A stretch of 64,000 bases of DNA from Mesorhizobium sp. SOD10 (GCA_000824805.1 CCNA01000001.1:372001-436000); one strand, 5' to 3'; positions 26,955 to 37,054 are shown, counted from the first letter of the stretch. Notes: generated by a model not told the origin, from the letters alone. Numbers and translations: made by a program.

Positions 26955-27950
26955 TCACAGCGCCTTGACCGCCACCGTCACCGGCTTTTCGATCTCCAGC
27001 GGATTGCGCAGCGGTAGGCCGAAATCCGGCGCCTCGATCTCGAACGTGTCGCCCGCCTCCGTCCGGACGCCGTCGGCGAAGGAGAGCGTCGCGGTGCCGA
27101 ACATGTGCACATGCACGTCGCCCGGCTGGCGGAAGGCCGAATATTTGAAATGGTGGTGCTCGAGATTGGCGATGGTGTGCGACATGTTCGCCTCCCCCGA
27201 CAGGAACGGTTTTTCCCAGAGCAGCTTGCCGTCGCGCCAAATGCGCGACGCGCCGCGTATATCGGCCGGCAGGTCGCCGATCAGTATCTCGGGGCCGAAC
27301 GAGGCGTTGCGCAGCTTGGAATGGGCGAGGAACAGATAGTTCACCCGCTCCGTCACGTGGTCGGAAAACTCGTTGGACAGCGTGAAGCCGACGCGGAACG
27401 GCGCGCCGTCGTCGCCGATGACATAGATGCCGGCGATCTCCGGCTCCTCGCCGCCGTCCTGCGCGAAGGCTGGCGACATCAGCGGCGCGCCGGGCGCCAC
27501 CGCCATCGTGCCGTTGCCCTTGTAGAACCATTCCGGCTGCACGCCGACCTGGCCCTTGGCGGGCTTGCCGCCTTCGAGCCCCATGCGGAACATCTTCATG
27601 GAATCGGTAAGTTCCTCCTCGCCGCCCTCGCTGAGCTTCTTGTGCATGGAATCGCGCGTCGCCGCGGAGCCGAGATGGGTGAGGCCCGTGCCGGTGAGAT
27701 GCAGATGCGCCGGGTCCGGATGGTTGATCGGCGAGACCAGCCTGCCCCTCTTATAGACGGCATCGAGATCGATCGTCTCGCCATAGCCCTTGCGCTCGAT
27801 CAGCGCTTCGAGCCCGGTGCCGGTGCGCGCGGCCTCCATGGCCAGCGAGTAGACGCTGCGCGCGCCGTTGATGACCCTGGTCTTGCCGCCGCCATTGCGG
27901 GCGACGACGCGGATCGTCTCGGCGTCGTCGAGGATCTGGGAGATCAGCAT
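26955..27950 (-). CDS. gguC: GguC / AraD1-family protein of sugar metabolism
   Basis: 331 aa from the ATG at 27950 (GAGG 7 nt upstream; a TTG two codons earlier is less likely). The C-terminal two thirds resemble the fumarylacetoacetate hydrolase superfamily, with FTLSNEFSDHV and FGPEILIGDLP. In Agrobacterium gguC is the last gene of the chvE-gguAB operon, and relatives (AraD1 type) act as sugar-acid dehydratases. A dehydratase role on a 3-deoxy or aldonic acid is inferred. A 200-bp gap without a gene separates it from gguB. Confidence 0.85.
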   Translation of the reverse strand: MLISQILDDAETIRVVARNGGGKTRVINGARSVYSLAMEAARTGTGLEALIERKGYGETIDLDAVYKRGRLVSPINHPDPAHLHLTGTGLTHLGSAATRDSMHKKLSEGGEEELTDSMKMFRMGLEGGKPAKGQVGVQPEWFYKGNGTMAVAPGAPLMSPAFAQDGGEEPEIAGIYVIGDDGAPFRVGFTLSNEFSDHVTERVNYLFLAHSKLRNASFGPEILIGDLPADIRGASRIWRDGKLLWEKPFLSGEANMSHTIANLEHHHFKYSAFRQPGDVHVHMFGTATLSFADGVRTEAGDTFEIEAPDFGLPLRNPLEIEKPVTVAVKAL

Positions 27951-28150
27951 GTTCAATCCTCTCTCATTTCTATCGGCTGCCTGCGGGCGAGCCTTACCGG
28001 GCGCGGCGTGTAGCGATCCACGACGCGGTTGAAATTCTTCGTCCGGATTGCGCTCGCGAGCCTGGTCCTTTCGGGACTTCTTGACGCCGACGGGCTGCCG
28101 GCGGCTTCGCGATCTGAAACCCGTATGCCTCCTGAACCTTGTTCTGGCTC

Positions 28151-29443
28151 TTAAGCCTTGTTCTTGTTGTAGACGTCGAAGATGACGGCGCCGAGCAGCA
28201 CCAGGCCCTTGACCACCTGCTGCCAGTCGACATTGACGCCCATGATCGACATCCCGTTGTTCATCACGCCCATGATGAAGCCGCCGACCACGGCACCGAT
28301 CACCTGGCCGACGCCGCCCATTGCCGAGGCGCCGCCGATGAACACGGCCGCGATGACGTCGAGCTCGCTGCCGAGACCGGCGGCCGGCACGGCTTGGCCG
28401 AGGCGGGCGGCGATGATCAGGCCGCCCAGCGCCGAGAGCACGCCCATATTGATGAAGACGAGCAGCGTCAGCCTTTCGGTGTTGATGCCTGAGAGCTGCG
28501 CGGCCTTGGCGTTGCCGCCCATGGCGTAGATGCGGCGGCCGATGGTCATGCGCTTGGTGACGAAGACGAACAGCGAGATCAGCACGCCCATCACCAGCAA
28601 TACGACCGGCAGGCCCCTGTAGCTGGCGAACTGGAAGACCAGGAACAGCGCCAGTGCGCTGCCGACCAGCGTCTTGATCACGAACAGCGGGAAGGGCTCC
28701 GCCTCATAGCCATGACGCTCGCGCTTGCGCCGCGTCCTGAAGCCGAAATAGGCGTAGGCGAGCACCGCGATCAGGCCGAGCACGATCGTCGTCATGTGCA
28801 GCGTCAAGCCGCTGCCGACGATGGTCTTGCCCGCGGCGTTGACCGTCGGCGGAATCAGCGTCAGCGGACCGATGACGTCCGGGATGAAGCCCGAGCTCAG
28901 CGCCTTGAAGCTGTCCGGCAGCGGGCCGACCGAGGAACCGCCGCCAAGCAGCGCCTGGCAGATGCCGCGGAAGATCAGCATGCCCGCAAGCGTCACGATG
29001 AAGCTCGGTATCCGGTGATAGGCGATCCAGTAGCCTTGCGCCGCGCCGATCAGCGCGCCGACGATCAGGCACACGATCGACACCACCAGCGGATTCGAGA
29101 ATATGCCGAGCGGCCAGATCACCATCATCATCGCCGCAAGCGCGCCGATGAAGCCTGCCACCGATCCCACGCTGAGGTCGATATAGCCGGCGACGATTAC
29201 CAAGAGCATGCCGAGCGCCATCACGATGATGAACGAGTTCTGCTGCACCAGGTTCGAGAGGTTGACCGGTTTGAACAGCGTTCCCGACGTGGTGTACTGG
29301 AAGAACAGCATGATGACGATCAGCGCGATGATCAGGCCGTATTCGCGCAGGTTCGTCGTCAGCGCCGAGACGGCGATGCGCTGTCCCTGCTTGACGTCTT
29401 CGGCGACGCCGCTCTGCGGCGCGGGAGCGCTTTCTGTGCTCAT
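28151..29443 (-). CDS. gguB: multiple sugar ABC transporter permease GguB
   Basis: 430-aa permease of the CUT2 (ribose/xylose) family, with about ten or more hydrophobic segments and the conserved [16 protein letters not shown] and [20 protein letters not shown] blocks. A cytoplasmic, charged loop with [16 protein letters not shown] lies in the middle, as in the long XylH/GguB type. It forms the membrane channel for the GguA ATPase and ChvE. Its start overlaps the gguA stop by four bases (ATGA), so translation is coupled. Confidence 0.93.
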   Translation of the reverse strand: MSTESAPAPQSGVAEDVKQGQRIAVSALTTNLREYGLIIALIVIMLFFQYTTSGTLFKPVNLSNLVQQNSFIIVMALGMLLVIVAGYIDLSVGSVAGFIGALAAMMMVIWPLGIFSNPLVVSIVCLIVGALIGAAQGYWIAYHRIPSFIVTLAGMLIFRGICQALLGGGSSVGPLPDSFKALSSGFIPDVIGPLTLIPPTVNAAGKTIVGSGLTLHMTTIVLGLIAVLAYAYFGFRTRRKRERHGYEAEPFPLFVIKTLVGSALALFLVFQFASYRGLPVVLLVMGVLISLFVFVTKRMTIGRRIYAMGGNAKAAQLSGINTERLTLLVFINMGVLSALGGLIIAARLGQAVPAAGLGSELDVIAAVFIGGASAMGGVGQVIGAVVGGFIMGVMNNGMSIMGVNVDWQQVVKGLVLLGAVIFDVYNKNKA

Positions 29444-30975
29444 GATGCTTTTTTTCCTTCTCCCCGAACGATGGCGCGCATGATTTTTTCCTGACTGGCG
29501 TCGCTTGCCGCCATCTCGCCGACGATGCGTCCTTCGTTCATGACATAGATGCGGTCGGTGATGCCGAGCAGTTCGGGCATTTCCGACGAGATGACGATGA
29601 TCGCTTTGCCCTCGGCGGCGAGGCGCGCGATGATCGTATAGATTTCGTACTTGGCGCCGACGTCAATGCCGCGCGTCGGCTCGTCGAGGATCAAAACTTC
29701 CGGATCGGCGAACAGCCATTTCGACAGCACCACCTTCTGTTGGTTGCCGCCCGAGAGATTGCCGGTCAGCTGGTAGACGCTGGAGGCCCGGATATTCGTC
29801 TTCTTGCGGTAGTCGTTGGCGACGCTCATCTCGCGCATGTCGTCGATGACGCCGCGGCTGGAAACGCCGGAGAGATTGGCCAAGGTCACGTTGTGCTTGA
29901 TGTGGTCGATCAGGTTGAGGCCGTAGGTCTTGCGGTCCTCGGTGACATAGGCGATGCGGTTCTCCACCGCCTTGCTCACCGATGAGAGGTCGAGCGGCTT
30001 GCCCCTGAGCAGCACCTCGCCGGTGATGTGCCGGCCATAGGAGCGGCCGAACAGGCTCATCGCGAATTCGGTGCGGCCGGCGCCCATCAGCCCGGCAATG
30101 CCCACCACCTCGCCCTTGCGCACATTGAGATTGACGTTCTTGATCACCTGCCGTTCGGCATGGATCGGATGGTAGACCGACCAGTCCTTCACCTCGAAGA
30201 TGACCTCGCCGATCTGCGGCTCGCGCGGCGGATAGCGATCATCGAGTGACCGGCCGACCATCGAGGTGATGATGCGGTCTTCCGAGATGTCCTTCCTGGG
30301 CAAGGTCTCGATGGTGCGCCCGTCGCGGATCACCGTCACCTGGTCGGCGACACGGCTTACTTCGTTGAGCTTGTGCGAGATCAGGATCGAGGTCATGCCC
30401 TGGCGCTTGAACTCGAGCAGGAGGTCGAGCAACGCCTGGCTATCCTTCTCGCTGAGCGAAGCCGTCGGCTCGTCGAGGATCAGGAGCTTCACTTCCTTGC
30501 TCAGCGCCTTGGCGATCTCGACCAGCTGCTGCTTGCCGACGCCGATATTGGTGATCAGCGTCTTGGGATCCTCGTTGAGCCCGACTTTTTTGAGCAGGGC
30601 GGCCGTGCGCGTTTCGTTGGCGTCCCAGTCGATGACGCCGTAGCTGGCATGCTCGTTGCCGAGGAAGATGTTTTCCGTGATCGACAGCATCGGCACCAGG
30701 GCAAGCTCCTGGTGGATGATGACGATGCCGATATGCTCGCTGTCGTGAATGCCCTTGAAGCTGCATTCCTGGCCGCGGAAGATGATCTGGCCATCATAGG
30801 TGCCGGATGGATAGACGCCCGACAGCACCTTCATCAGGGTCGACTTGCCCGCGCCGTTCTCGCCGACGATAGCGTGGATCTCACCTTCCTCGACGCTGAG
30901 GTTGACGTTCGACAGCGCCTTCACGCCGGGGAACGTCTTGGTGATGTCGCGCATCTCCAAAATCGTCGAGGCCAT
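29440..30975 (-). CDS. gguA: multiple sugar ABC transporter ATP-binding protein GguA
   Basis: 511 aa with two fused ABC domains, as in CUT2 importers. The first has Walker [10 protein letters not shown] (38-46), the signature near [13 protein letters not shown] and Walker [11 protein letters not shown]. The second has the degenerate Walker A-like [10 protein letters not shown] and signature [15 protein letters not shown] with [12 protein letters not shown]. It powers sugar import with GguB and ChvE. About 200 bp including a hairpin separate it from chvE. Confidence 0.95.
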   Translation of the reverse strand: MASTILEMRDITKTFPGVKALSNVNLSVEEGEIHAIVGENGAGKSTLMKVLSGVYPSGTYDGQIIFRGQECSFKGIHDSEHIGIVIIHQELALVPMLSITENIFLGNEHASYGVIDWDANETRTAALLKKVGLNEDPKTLITNIGVGKQQLVEIAKALSKEVKLLILDEPTASLSEKDSQALLDLLLEFKRQGMTSILISHKLNEVSRVADQVTVIRDGRTIETLPRKDISEDRIITSMVGRSLDDRYPPREPQIGEVIFEVKDWSVYHPIHAERQVIKNVNLNVRKGEVVGIAGLMGAGRTEFAMSLFGRSYGRHITGEVLLRGKPLDLSSVSKAVENRIAYVTEDRKTYGLNLIDHIKHNVTLANLSGVSSRGVIDDMREMSVANDYRKKTNIRASSVYQLTGNLSGGNQQKVVLSKWLFADPEVLILDEPTRGIDVGAKYEIYTIIARLAAEGKAIIVISSEMPELLGITDRIYVMNEGRIVGEMAASDASQEKIMRAIVRGEGKKAS

Positions 30976-31131
30976 CAGGATCTGCTCCCTGGCGCACGGC
31001 TCCCAAATCGGTGTCGATTGTGGAAAAGCCCCATGCGCGAAATCAACATACTGCGGCGGCTTCGCGTTCCGGATCGGCGCGTGACGCTGCAGAAGCCGGC
31101 AAAAACAATACCGGGGTCGGTTCTGAACGAA

Positions 31132-31161
31132 AAGGGGTCCTGCGGTCGCGCAGAACCCCTT
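31132..31161 (-). other. stem-loop 3' of chvE
   Basis: AAGGGGTCCTGCG and CGCAGAACCCCTT pair over 13 positions with one mismatch and a 4-nt loop; on the minus strand TTTT extends the stem base. It lies between the binding-protein gene and the ATPase gene and would protect the chvE mRNA or reduce read-through into gguA. Confidence 0.7.
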
Positions 31162-31175
31162 CCTGTAAGGCTGGA

Positions 31176-32246
31176 TTACTTCAGCTCGTCGGCCTTGATG
31201 TAGCCGGAGTCGACGACCAGCGCCTTATAGTTCGACTTGTCGACCTCATGCGGCGTCAAAAGGATCGAGGGAACGACCTTGACGTCGTTGTTGTAGGTCT
31301 TGGTGTCGAGGCCTTCAGGCTTGCCGCCGGAGAGCACCTTGTCGACCAGCTCGACGGTCGCCTTGGCCAGCTCGCGAGTATCCTTGAACACGGTCGAATA
31401 CTGCTCGCCCGAGATGATCAGCTTGACCGAGGCGGTCTCGGCATCCTGGCCGGTCACGATCGGCCAGGGCTGTGCCGCCGTGCCGTAGCCGACGGCGCGC
31501 AGCGAGGCGGTGATGCCGCGCGACAGGCCGTCATAGGGCGACAGAACGCCATCGACGCGGCTGCCGTCCGAGTAGTTGGCCGAAAGCAGGTTGTCCATGC
31601 GAGCCTGCGCCGTGGCGGCGAGCCAGCGCAGCGTGCCGACCTTGTCCATGCCCATCTGGCCGGACTTGATCTTGATCGTGCCATTGTCGATCAGCGGCTG
31701 TAGGACCGACATGGCGCCGTTGTAGAAGAAGAAGGCGTTGTTGTCGTCCGGCGAGCCGCCGAACAGCTCGACGTTCCACGGCTTGGTGTTCGGGAAGCGC
31801 TCCTTGAGGCCCTTGACCAGCGAATTCGCCTGAATCACGCCGACGCCGAAATTGTCGAAGGTGGTGTAGTAGTCGACATTCGGGGTCTTCTTGATCAGGC
31901 GGTCATAGGCGATGACGACGACGCCGGCGTCATTGGCCTTCTGCAACGCGTCGGCCATGGTGGTACCGTCGATCGAAGCGATGATCAGCGCCTTCGGGCC
32001 TTTGGTGATTTCGTTTTCCAGCTGGCTGAGCTGGTTCGGGATATCGTCCTGCGCATATTGCAGGTCGACGGTGTAGCCGAGCTTCTCGAGCTGGGACTTG
32101 ACGGCGTCGCCGTCGTTGATCCAGCGCTGCGAGGTCTTGGTCGGCATCAGCACGCCGACGAGACCCTTGTCTGCTGCGTGCGCCGAATAGGTCATGGCGG
32201 CAATGCCAAGGGCCGCCACGGCGGCCAGCGTCTTGATGATCTTCAC
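31176..32246 (-). CDS. chvE: sugar-binding periplasmic protein ChvE
   Basis: 356 aa with signal peptide [20 protein letters not shown] and mature start [18 protein letters not shown]. It matches the CUT2 binding-protein family; the order chvE-gguA-gguB-gguC with divergent gbpR is that of Agrobacterium. There ChvE binds galactose, arabinose, glucose, xylose and other aldoses, and also activates VirA during infection. No virA is in this window, so only the uptake role is supported here. Confidence 0.92.
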   Translation of the reverse strand: MKIIKTLAAVAALGIAAMTYSAHAADKGLVGVLMPTKTSQRWINDGDAVKSQLEKLGYTVDLQYAQDDIPNQLSQLENEITKGPKALIIASIDGTTMADALQKANDAGVVVIAYDRLIKKTPNVDYYTTFDNFGVGVIQANSLVKGLKERFPNTKPWNVELFGGSPDDNNAFFFYNGAMSVLQPLIDNGTIKIKSGQMGMDKVGTLRWLAATAQARMDNLLSANYSDGSRVDGVLSPYDGLSRGITASLRAVGYGTAAQPWPIVTGQDAETASVKLIISGEQYSTVFKDTRELAKATVELVDKVLSGGKPEGLDTKTYNNDVKVVPSILLTPHEVDKSNYKALVVDSGYIKADELK

Positions 32247-32441
32247 GATTACTCTCCCTGGTTGATGGACGCGACACTCGGGGCTTCGCGGGCCGCGCAG
32301 TCGAGCAGGTGCGCTGGCGCGCCACTGTCGGCTTTATCGATCTCCGGTATCCTCCCAATCGGCTCCGCGACGCAGTTTCAATCGATACGAATTTGCTCGT
32401 TGCCGACCCCTGCGCCTCGGAACGCACGAAGGGTGGGTTCC

Positions 32442-32459
32442 TTTGACATAACTGTCAAA
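32442..32459. promoter_or_regulatory. inverted repeat in the gbpR-chvE divergent region
   Basis: TTTGACA, TAAC, TGTCAAA: perfect 7-bp arms in the 292-bp region between the two divergent genes. Each arm contains TTGACA, so it could also supply -35 elements in both directions. It is a candidate GbpR operator. Confidence 0.45.
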
Positions 32460-32538
32460 TGCGATCTTTGCTGGTTGCTATATCGAAACTGGTATGGCTT
32501 AAACGGTAGATAGAAACCCGGCGGAGAGGCTTCGATCC

Positions 32539-33528
32539 ATGGCGGCATTGCGCGATCCTGATGCGATTTCAGCGGGTTACGGGAAACTGCCGGGAGATGG
32601 CGAGACGCTGCTGCGCAGCGGCCTCAGCCTTCGCCACATGCGCATGATCACCGCGCTGGACGATCACGGACGGGTGAGCGCCGCCGCCCAGGTCATGAAC
32701 ATCTCCCAGCCGGCCGCCTCGCGCATGATCGCCGAGATGGAGGCGGTGCTCGACGTGAAGTTGTGCGAGCGGCTGCCGCGCGGCGTGACGCTGACCCCTT
32801 ACGGCCTCGCGCTCGCCCGTCGTGCCCGCTCGATCCTACTCGAAATGCGCGAGGCCGACCGCGAGATTTCCGAGCTCAAGGCCGGCAAGGGCGGCTCGGT
32901 GTTCCTCGGCGCGGTGACGGCGCCGGCGATCGAATTGGCGGTGCCGGCGATCCGCGAGATACGCCGCATCTACCCGCGCATCGAGATCACCATGCAGGTC
33001 GAGACCTCGAACGTGCTCGCCCGCGAGCTGATCGCCTCGCGCCACGATTTCATCATCGCCCGCATCCCCGACGACCTCAATCCGCGGCTCTTCGAATCGC
33101 GCGTCATCGGCGTCGAGAAGGCCTGCCTCATCGTGCGTCGCGGCCATCCTCTGGCGAGTGGCAAGACGGTGAAGCTGGAAGACACGGCAGCCTATGACTG
33201 GGTTTTCCAGTCCGGCGGCTCGCCGCTGCGCCAGGCGATGGAAAGCAACTTTTTGAACCGCGACATTCCGCTCCCCGACCGCATCCTCAACACCTCCTCG
33301 CTGCTGCTCACCCTGGTAATGGTGGCGCAGTCCGACGCCATCGCGCCGGTCTCGATCCAGGTTGCCAAGTTCATTCAAGGTGGCGACGGGCTGGCCGGCG
33401 CCATCGACGTCGTCCAGACCGAGTTCGATATCGAAGTCCGGCCCTACAGCCTGATCACGGTCAAGAATCGCGTTCTCTCGCCCGCAGCCAAAATGCTGCA
33501 CGACTTCATCCTGCGCGAAGTGGGCTGA
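32539..33528 (+). CDS. gbpR: LysR-type regulator GbpR
   Basis: 329 aa. The winged helix-turn-helix lies at about 28-90 (LSLRHMRMITALDDHGRVSA then MNISQPAASRMIAEMEAVL), followed by a periplasmic-binding-like effector domain. Divergent orientation from chvE matches GbpR of Agrobacterium, which activates chvE with sugars such as galactose and arabinose. The identity rests mainly on this context plus the family match. Confidence 0.88.
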   Translation: MAALRDPDAISAGYGKLPGDGETLLRSGLSLRHMRMITALDDHGRVSAAAQVMNISQPAASRMIAEMEAVLDVKLCERLPRGVTLTPYGLALARRARSILLEMREADREISELKAGKGGSVFLGAVTAPAIELAVPAIREIRRIYPRIEITMQVETSNVLARELIASRHDFIIARIPDDLNPRLFESRVIGVEKACLIVRRGHPLASGKTVKLEDTAAYDWVFQSGGSPLRQAMESNFLNRDIPLPDRILNTSSLLLTLVMVAQSDAIAPVSIQVAKFIQGGDGLAGAIDVVQTEFDIEVRPYSLITVKNRVLSPAAKMLHDFILREVG

Positions 33529-33653
33529 TGGAACGAGGAAGTGGGGTAATGGAACGAGAATGCTACTTGTACGTTCAAACCGATCGGTCGCTCGCTGGAG
33601 TCCGTTGCGGGTGAGGGAAGAGCTGCCGATGCTCAACAGCTCGGGAGGTTTTG

Positions 33654-33995
33654 ATGGAACGTCGATTGTTTCTGACTGGAATGCTTGGCGTTGCGGGGAC
33701 GGCGGCGCTCGCAAGCCTGGCCGGACCCAGCAAGGCAGTTGCCGGTATTCCCGCCGGCAACGGAATTCTGGATGAGCTCGATAAGCCGGACAACGCGGTT
33801 TTCGAGGGTGGCGATCCAGTCGAAACGGAACTCGTTCAGGATGGTTACTATGATGACTGGCGCTGGCGCCGGCGCTACCGCCGCCGCCGCCATCGCCGGC
33901 GCGTCTGGAGAAGGGTATGCCGACGCGTCTGGCGTCATGGCCGCTGGCGCCGCCGCTGCTGGCGTGAGCGCGTATGGGTTCGCTTCTGGCTGTAG
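33654..33995 (+). CDS. Tat-exported Arg/Trp-rich small protein (protamine-like)
   Basis: 113 aa, ATG with GGGAGG 5 nt upstream. The N-terminus MERRLFLTGMLGVAG has a twin-arginine export motif and hydrophobic core. An acidic middle (about 35-67) precedes a C-terminal stretch of some 45 residues made almost only of Arg and Trp with a few His and Val (about 69-113). Genes like this are often labelled protamine-like in Mesorhizobium. Function unknown; binding of nucleic acid or anionic polymers outside the cytoplasm is one guess. Confidence 0.65.
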   Translation: MERRLFLTGMLGVAGTAALASLAGPSKAVAGIPAGNGILDELDKPDNAVFEGGDPVETELVQDGYYDDWRWRRRYRRRRHRRRVWRRVCRRVWRHGRWRRRCWRERVWVRFWL

Positions 33996-34215
33996 TTCAG
34001 TTGCGCAATTAGCATCGAGGGGTGGGACTTGCACGATCATGCAAGACCCATCCCTGGCACTTATCCGCTGCCGCCTGTTCGCCGCTTTCCTTATACGTCC
34101 GCGACTGGCAACCACAAGTTGTAGTTCAAGCCCCTTAGAGTTTCACCCGGGCGCCCAGCATGCCGCCCACGTGAACGGAGGCATGTCGAATCAGGGCTTG
34201 GACGTTTACGCGAAC

Positions 34216-34289
34216 TGGAGCGGGTAGCGGGAATCGAACCCGCGCGTTCAGCTTGGGAAGCTGACAGGCTACCATTACATCATACCCGC
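34216..34289 (-). tRNA. tRNA-Gly (CCC anticodon)
   Basis: The minus strand folds as a full cloverleaf. Acceptor arms GCGGGTA and TACCCGC pair, TCAGC/GCTGA closes an anticodon loop TTCCCAA giving anticodon CCC, and GCGGGTTCGATTCCCGC is the T arm. Discriminator T and an encoded CCA (34216-34218) are present. The 220 bp between the Arg-rich protein gene and this tRNA hold nothing I can name. Confidence 0.95.
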
Positions 34290-34346
34290 ACAGCAGCCTC
34301 GTTACCATGATGGCGCCGCCTCAAGCAATCGGCAAAGCGATTAGGG

Positions 34347-34386
34347 TCGGCGGCTTCGCCGAAGCCTTCCGTCCGCAGTTACGGAA
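34347..34386 (+). repeat. partial R1-type repeat beside tRNA-Gly
   Basis: Shares CGGCGGCTTCGCCG and GCCTTCCGTCCG with the long R1 copy at 35.5 kb, but is truncated on both sides. With the possible small gene at 34485, it is all I can see in the 431 bp between the tRNA and the glycosyltransferase. Confidence 0.55.
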
Positions 34387-34484
34387 GAGCAACCAGCCTC
34401 CTCTGAGCCGGGCGTCATTTGGCGCGGACCACGCCTGTCGCTGTCTTGACGAGAGCATGAGCGGCATTGCCCGAACCTCTCGAC

Positions 34485-34724
34485 ATGAATACAAAATGTC
34501 GGGGTTTCGCTTGCGGCGAGGACGCTGCCTGTCAGGCATCGGTGCTCGCGGCAGCGGCGGTCTGGGGCATCGTTTTGCGGATCATCTACTTCTATTCCGA
34601 TACTGATCCTTCCGAAAAAGTGATCCATCCGGGCGTCGGCCCGGCTTTTGCGCGGCCGCTCGGCTGGGAAGCCAGGCCGATCAGCGGGCTGGACGGCGCG
34701 ATCCTGGCCGGGCGTGCCGCATGA
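34485..34724 (+). CDS. possible small protein, unknown
   Basis: 79 codons from ATG, with one hydrophobic segment (ASVLAAAAVWGIVLRIIYFY). Its stop overlaps the start of the glycosyltransferase by four bases (ATGA). I see no family and no good ribosome-binding site, so it may be a decayed piece of a larger gene or not a gene at all. Confidence 0.3.
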   Translation: MNTKCRGFACGEDAACQASVLAAAAVWGIVLRIIYFYSDTDPSEKVIHPGVGPAFARPLGWEARPISGLDGAILAGRAA

Positions 34725-35524
34725 CACCGATGGAACCCGTCGTAAATGCCCTTTGGGTCGGCGACGCGCTTGGCGAAATCCATGCTGCCTGCCTGCGGTC
34801 ATTCCTGCTCGCCGGGCACCGGGTGCTTCTTCATTGCTATGACGTCCCGGGCAATGTGCCCAAGGGCGTCGAGATTTTCGACGCCTCGCGATTGATGCCG
34901 AGGGAACGCATCATTACCTATCGATCCAACGGCAGTCCTTCATTGTTCTCCAACCTCTACCGGTTGAAAATTCTTGAGGCCGGGATGGGCCTCTATGTCG
35001 ACTGCGACGTCTATTGCCTGAAGCCGATCCCGCAAGCCGATTACATCTTCGGCTACCAGACCGACATCGAGCTCAACGGCGCCGTGCTGAAACTGCCCGC
35101 GGACAGCGACATGCTGCGTGAGGCGCTGAAGATGGTGGACGATCCCTATTTCATCGCCCCGTGGCTCTGCGAGCGCAAGCGCCGACGCTACCGTTGGCGC
35201 AAGGCGATAGGCCTGCCGATCGATATCTCGCACTATGGATGGGGTATGCTCGGGCCCTGTGCGATGACCTACTTTGCCGGCAAGACCGGCGTCATCGGTC
35301 ACGCGTCGAGCATCGACGTCTTCTATCCGGTCCACTACGGCCAGGTATCGCTGTTGCTCGACCCCGGCCTCTCGCTCGCGGACATCGTGACTCCGCGCAC
35401 GCTCTGCATCCATCTCTTCGACAACTCGCTCAAGGAGCGGATCGGCGGCAGCCCCGTTCCCGCCGGTTCTCCGCTCAGCCAATTGCTGGAGCTTTCCGGC
35501 TTGCCGGCCGGCGCCGGCCGCTGA
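34721..35524 (+). CDS. DXD-motif glycosyltransferase
   Basis: 267 aa. The motif GLYVDCDVYCLKPI (about 86-99) is the DxD sugar-binding signature of the capsular polysaccharide / alpha-1,4-glycosyltransferase group, preceded by SNLYRLKILEAG as usual. It probably adds a sugar to a surface polysaccharide or glycolipid. It stands alone between a tRNA and small genes, so no pathway is indicated. A second in-frame ATG lies three codons in. Confidence 0.8.
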   Translation: MTPMEPVVNALWVGDALGEIHAACLRSFLLAGHRVLLHCYDVPGNVPKGVEIFDASRLMPRERIITYRSNGSPSLFSNLYRLKILEAGMGLYVDCDVYCLKPIPQADYIFGYQTDIELNGAVLKLPADSDMLREALKMVDDPYFIAPWLCERKRRRYRWRKAIGLPIDISHYGWGMLGPCAMTYFAGKTGVIGHASSIDVFYPVHYGQVSLLLDPGLSLADIVTPRTLCIHLFDNSLKERIGGSPVPAGSPLSQLLELSGLPAGAGR

Positions 35525-35531
35525 AGGCGCT

Positions 35532-35652
35532 CGAGCAATTCCAGGGAAAGTGTGAGCGGTTGGGCTCGGCGGCTTCGCCGCAGCCTTCCGTCCGGAATTG
35601 CGTAGAAACAAAGAGTGCGTTTCGCCGTTTCCGCGGAACCGTGAACGCGCTA
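35532..35652 (+). repeat. intergenic palindromic repeat, family R1 (longest copy)
   Basis: GAGCAATTCCAGGGAAAGTG head, an inserted GGCTCGGCGGCTTCGCCGC hairpin, CCGTCCGGAATTGCGTAGAA and the CGCCGTTTCC...GGAACCGTGAACGCG tail. It begins 8 bp after the glycosyltransferase stop. Confidence 0.8.
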
Positions 35653-35743
35653 GCCCTCTCTCACATGCCGTCAGCTTGATGCGAGGCAGCCGAGTGCGTA
35701 TCTCTGATGCCGCGCCGCCGAATCGGGCGGCTGGAACCGGAGA

Positions 35744-36013
35744 ATGGCCTTGTCCGCACTGACGCGCTTTCTTGGCGACACGCCCCTCAGGGTGTTCCTG
35801 AAGCTGCTCGTGGTTTCTTTCCTCGTCGGCCTTGTCATGCATGCCTTCGGCTGGTCGCCGATGGACGTCTTCTACGGCATCCGCCAGTTCTTCGTCGATC
35901 TGTGGAACCTCGGCTTCCACGCCATAGACCGCTTCCTGGGCTATATCCTGCTCGGTGCCGCGATCGTCGTGCCGGCATTCATCCTGCTTCGGATCGCCAG
36001 CTACAGGAAGTAG
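35744..36013 (+). CDS. small membrane protein, DUF6460 type
   Basis: 89 aa with two hydrophobic segments (VFLKLLVVSFLVGLVMHAFG and a second near IDRFLGYILLGAAIVVP). GDTPLRVFLKLLVVSFLVGL and WSPMDVFYGI match a small family widespread in Rhizobiales, as I recall it. The function is unknown. It is convergent with the deacetylase gene. Confidence 0.75.
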   Translation: MALSALTRFLGDTPLRVFLKLLVVSFLVGLVMHAFGWSPMDVFYGIRQFFVDLWNLGFHAIDRFLGYILLGAAIVVPAFILLRIASYRK

Positions 36014-36025
36014 CAGGGCCAGGAT

Positions 36026-36928
36026 TCACGCATATCGCGACGCCACCTCGAACAATATGGCGTGGCGTGCGGCCAGCGCCGGCACGTCGGTCGAGTAGCC
36101 GCCGCCGATGACGCCGCACAACGGCACGCCGCGCTTGCGGAAGTGGCCGATGACCATATCTTCGCGGGCGGCGAGGCCATCGTCGGTCAGCGCCAGCCGG
36201 CCGAGCCTGTCCTCGGCATGCACATCCACGCCGGCATTGTAGAAGACGATGTCCCAACGCCTTTGCCCGGAGAGTTGCGGCAGAATGGCGGCGAGCCGCT
36301 CGAGATAGGCGCCGTCGCCGGTCCCATCCGGCAGGGCGACGTCGAGGTCGGAGGCGATCTTGCGCAGCGGGTAGTTGCGTTCGCCATGCATGGAAAAGGT
36401 GAAGGCGCGCGGCTCGTCCTTCAGGATGTCGGCGGTGCCGTCGCCCTGATGCACGTCGAGGTCAACGACCAGAATGTTTTCGGCGGCGCCTTCCGCCAGC
36501 AGCGTCAGCGCGGCGACGGCGACATCGTTGAAAGTGCAGAAGCCGGCGCCTTGCGCGCGCCTGGCATGATGGCTGCCGCCCGCCGCATTGCAGGCAATCC
36601 CGTGTTTCAGTGCCAGTTTGGCGGCAAGCACGGTGCCGGCGGTGGCGAGTTGCGCCCTGAGCGACACGCGTGGACCGATGGGAAAGCCGATCTCGCGCTC
36701 TATTTTCTCCGGCACCTGGCAGGCGATCACCTGGTCGACATAGTCGGCCGCGTGCGCGAGCTTCAGCCGTGCAGCTGGTGCCGGCTCCGGCAGTGAAAGT
36801 GCGCCGGGTACGGCCAGCCCTCGTATGCGCAAGGCCTCCATCAAAAGCGGATATTTGCTCATCGGAAAGCGATGGTTGACGGCGAAGCCGGCGTCATAGT
36901 CGGGGTGATGCACAATCTGTAGCGGCAT
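36026..36928 (-). CDS. histone deacetylase-family protein
   Basis: 300 aa from the ATG at 36928 (MPLQIVHHPDY); an in-frame start at 36949 adds seven unconserved residues. Zinc-hydrolase signatures of the arginase/deacetylase fold are present: GGSHHARRAQGAGFCTFNDV, DLDVHQGDGT with two metal ligands, and DVHAEDRLGRL. In bacteria these enzymes deacetylate small amines, polyamines or proteins; the substrate is not evident. It is divergent from the MATE transporter gene. Confidence 0.88.
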   Translation of the reverse strand: MPLQIVHHPDYDAGFAVNHRFPMSKYPLLMEALRIRGLAVPGALSLPEPAPAARLKLAHAADYVDQVIACQVPEKIEREIGFPIGPRVSLRAQLATAGTVLAAKLALKHGIACNAAGGSHHARRAQGAGFCTFNDVAVAALTLLAEGAAENILVVDLDVHQGDGTADILKDEPRAFTFSMHGERNYPLRKIASDLDVALPDGTGDGAYLERLAAILPQLSGQRRWDIVFYNAGVDVHAEDRLGRLALTDDGLAAREDMVIGHFRKRGVPLCGVIGGGYSTDVPALAARHAILFEVASRYA

Positions 36929-37054
36929 GGATAGACAGGTCTGCGCCAACCCGGAAATTCGGTTGGCAGTTTGGCGGATGGTGGTTGCGCACGGCCCGCA
37001 AACTGGGGCACATCGGGCGCTCGATCAAGCCGCAATCAGCCAGGCAGCAATCCC

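Noticed and set aside
34216..34289. tRNA-Gly as the attachment site of a genomic island
   Set aside because: No integrase gene and no second copy of the tRNA 3' end was seen in the window.
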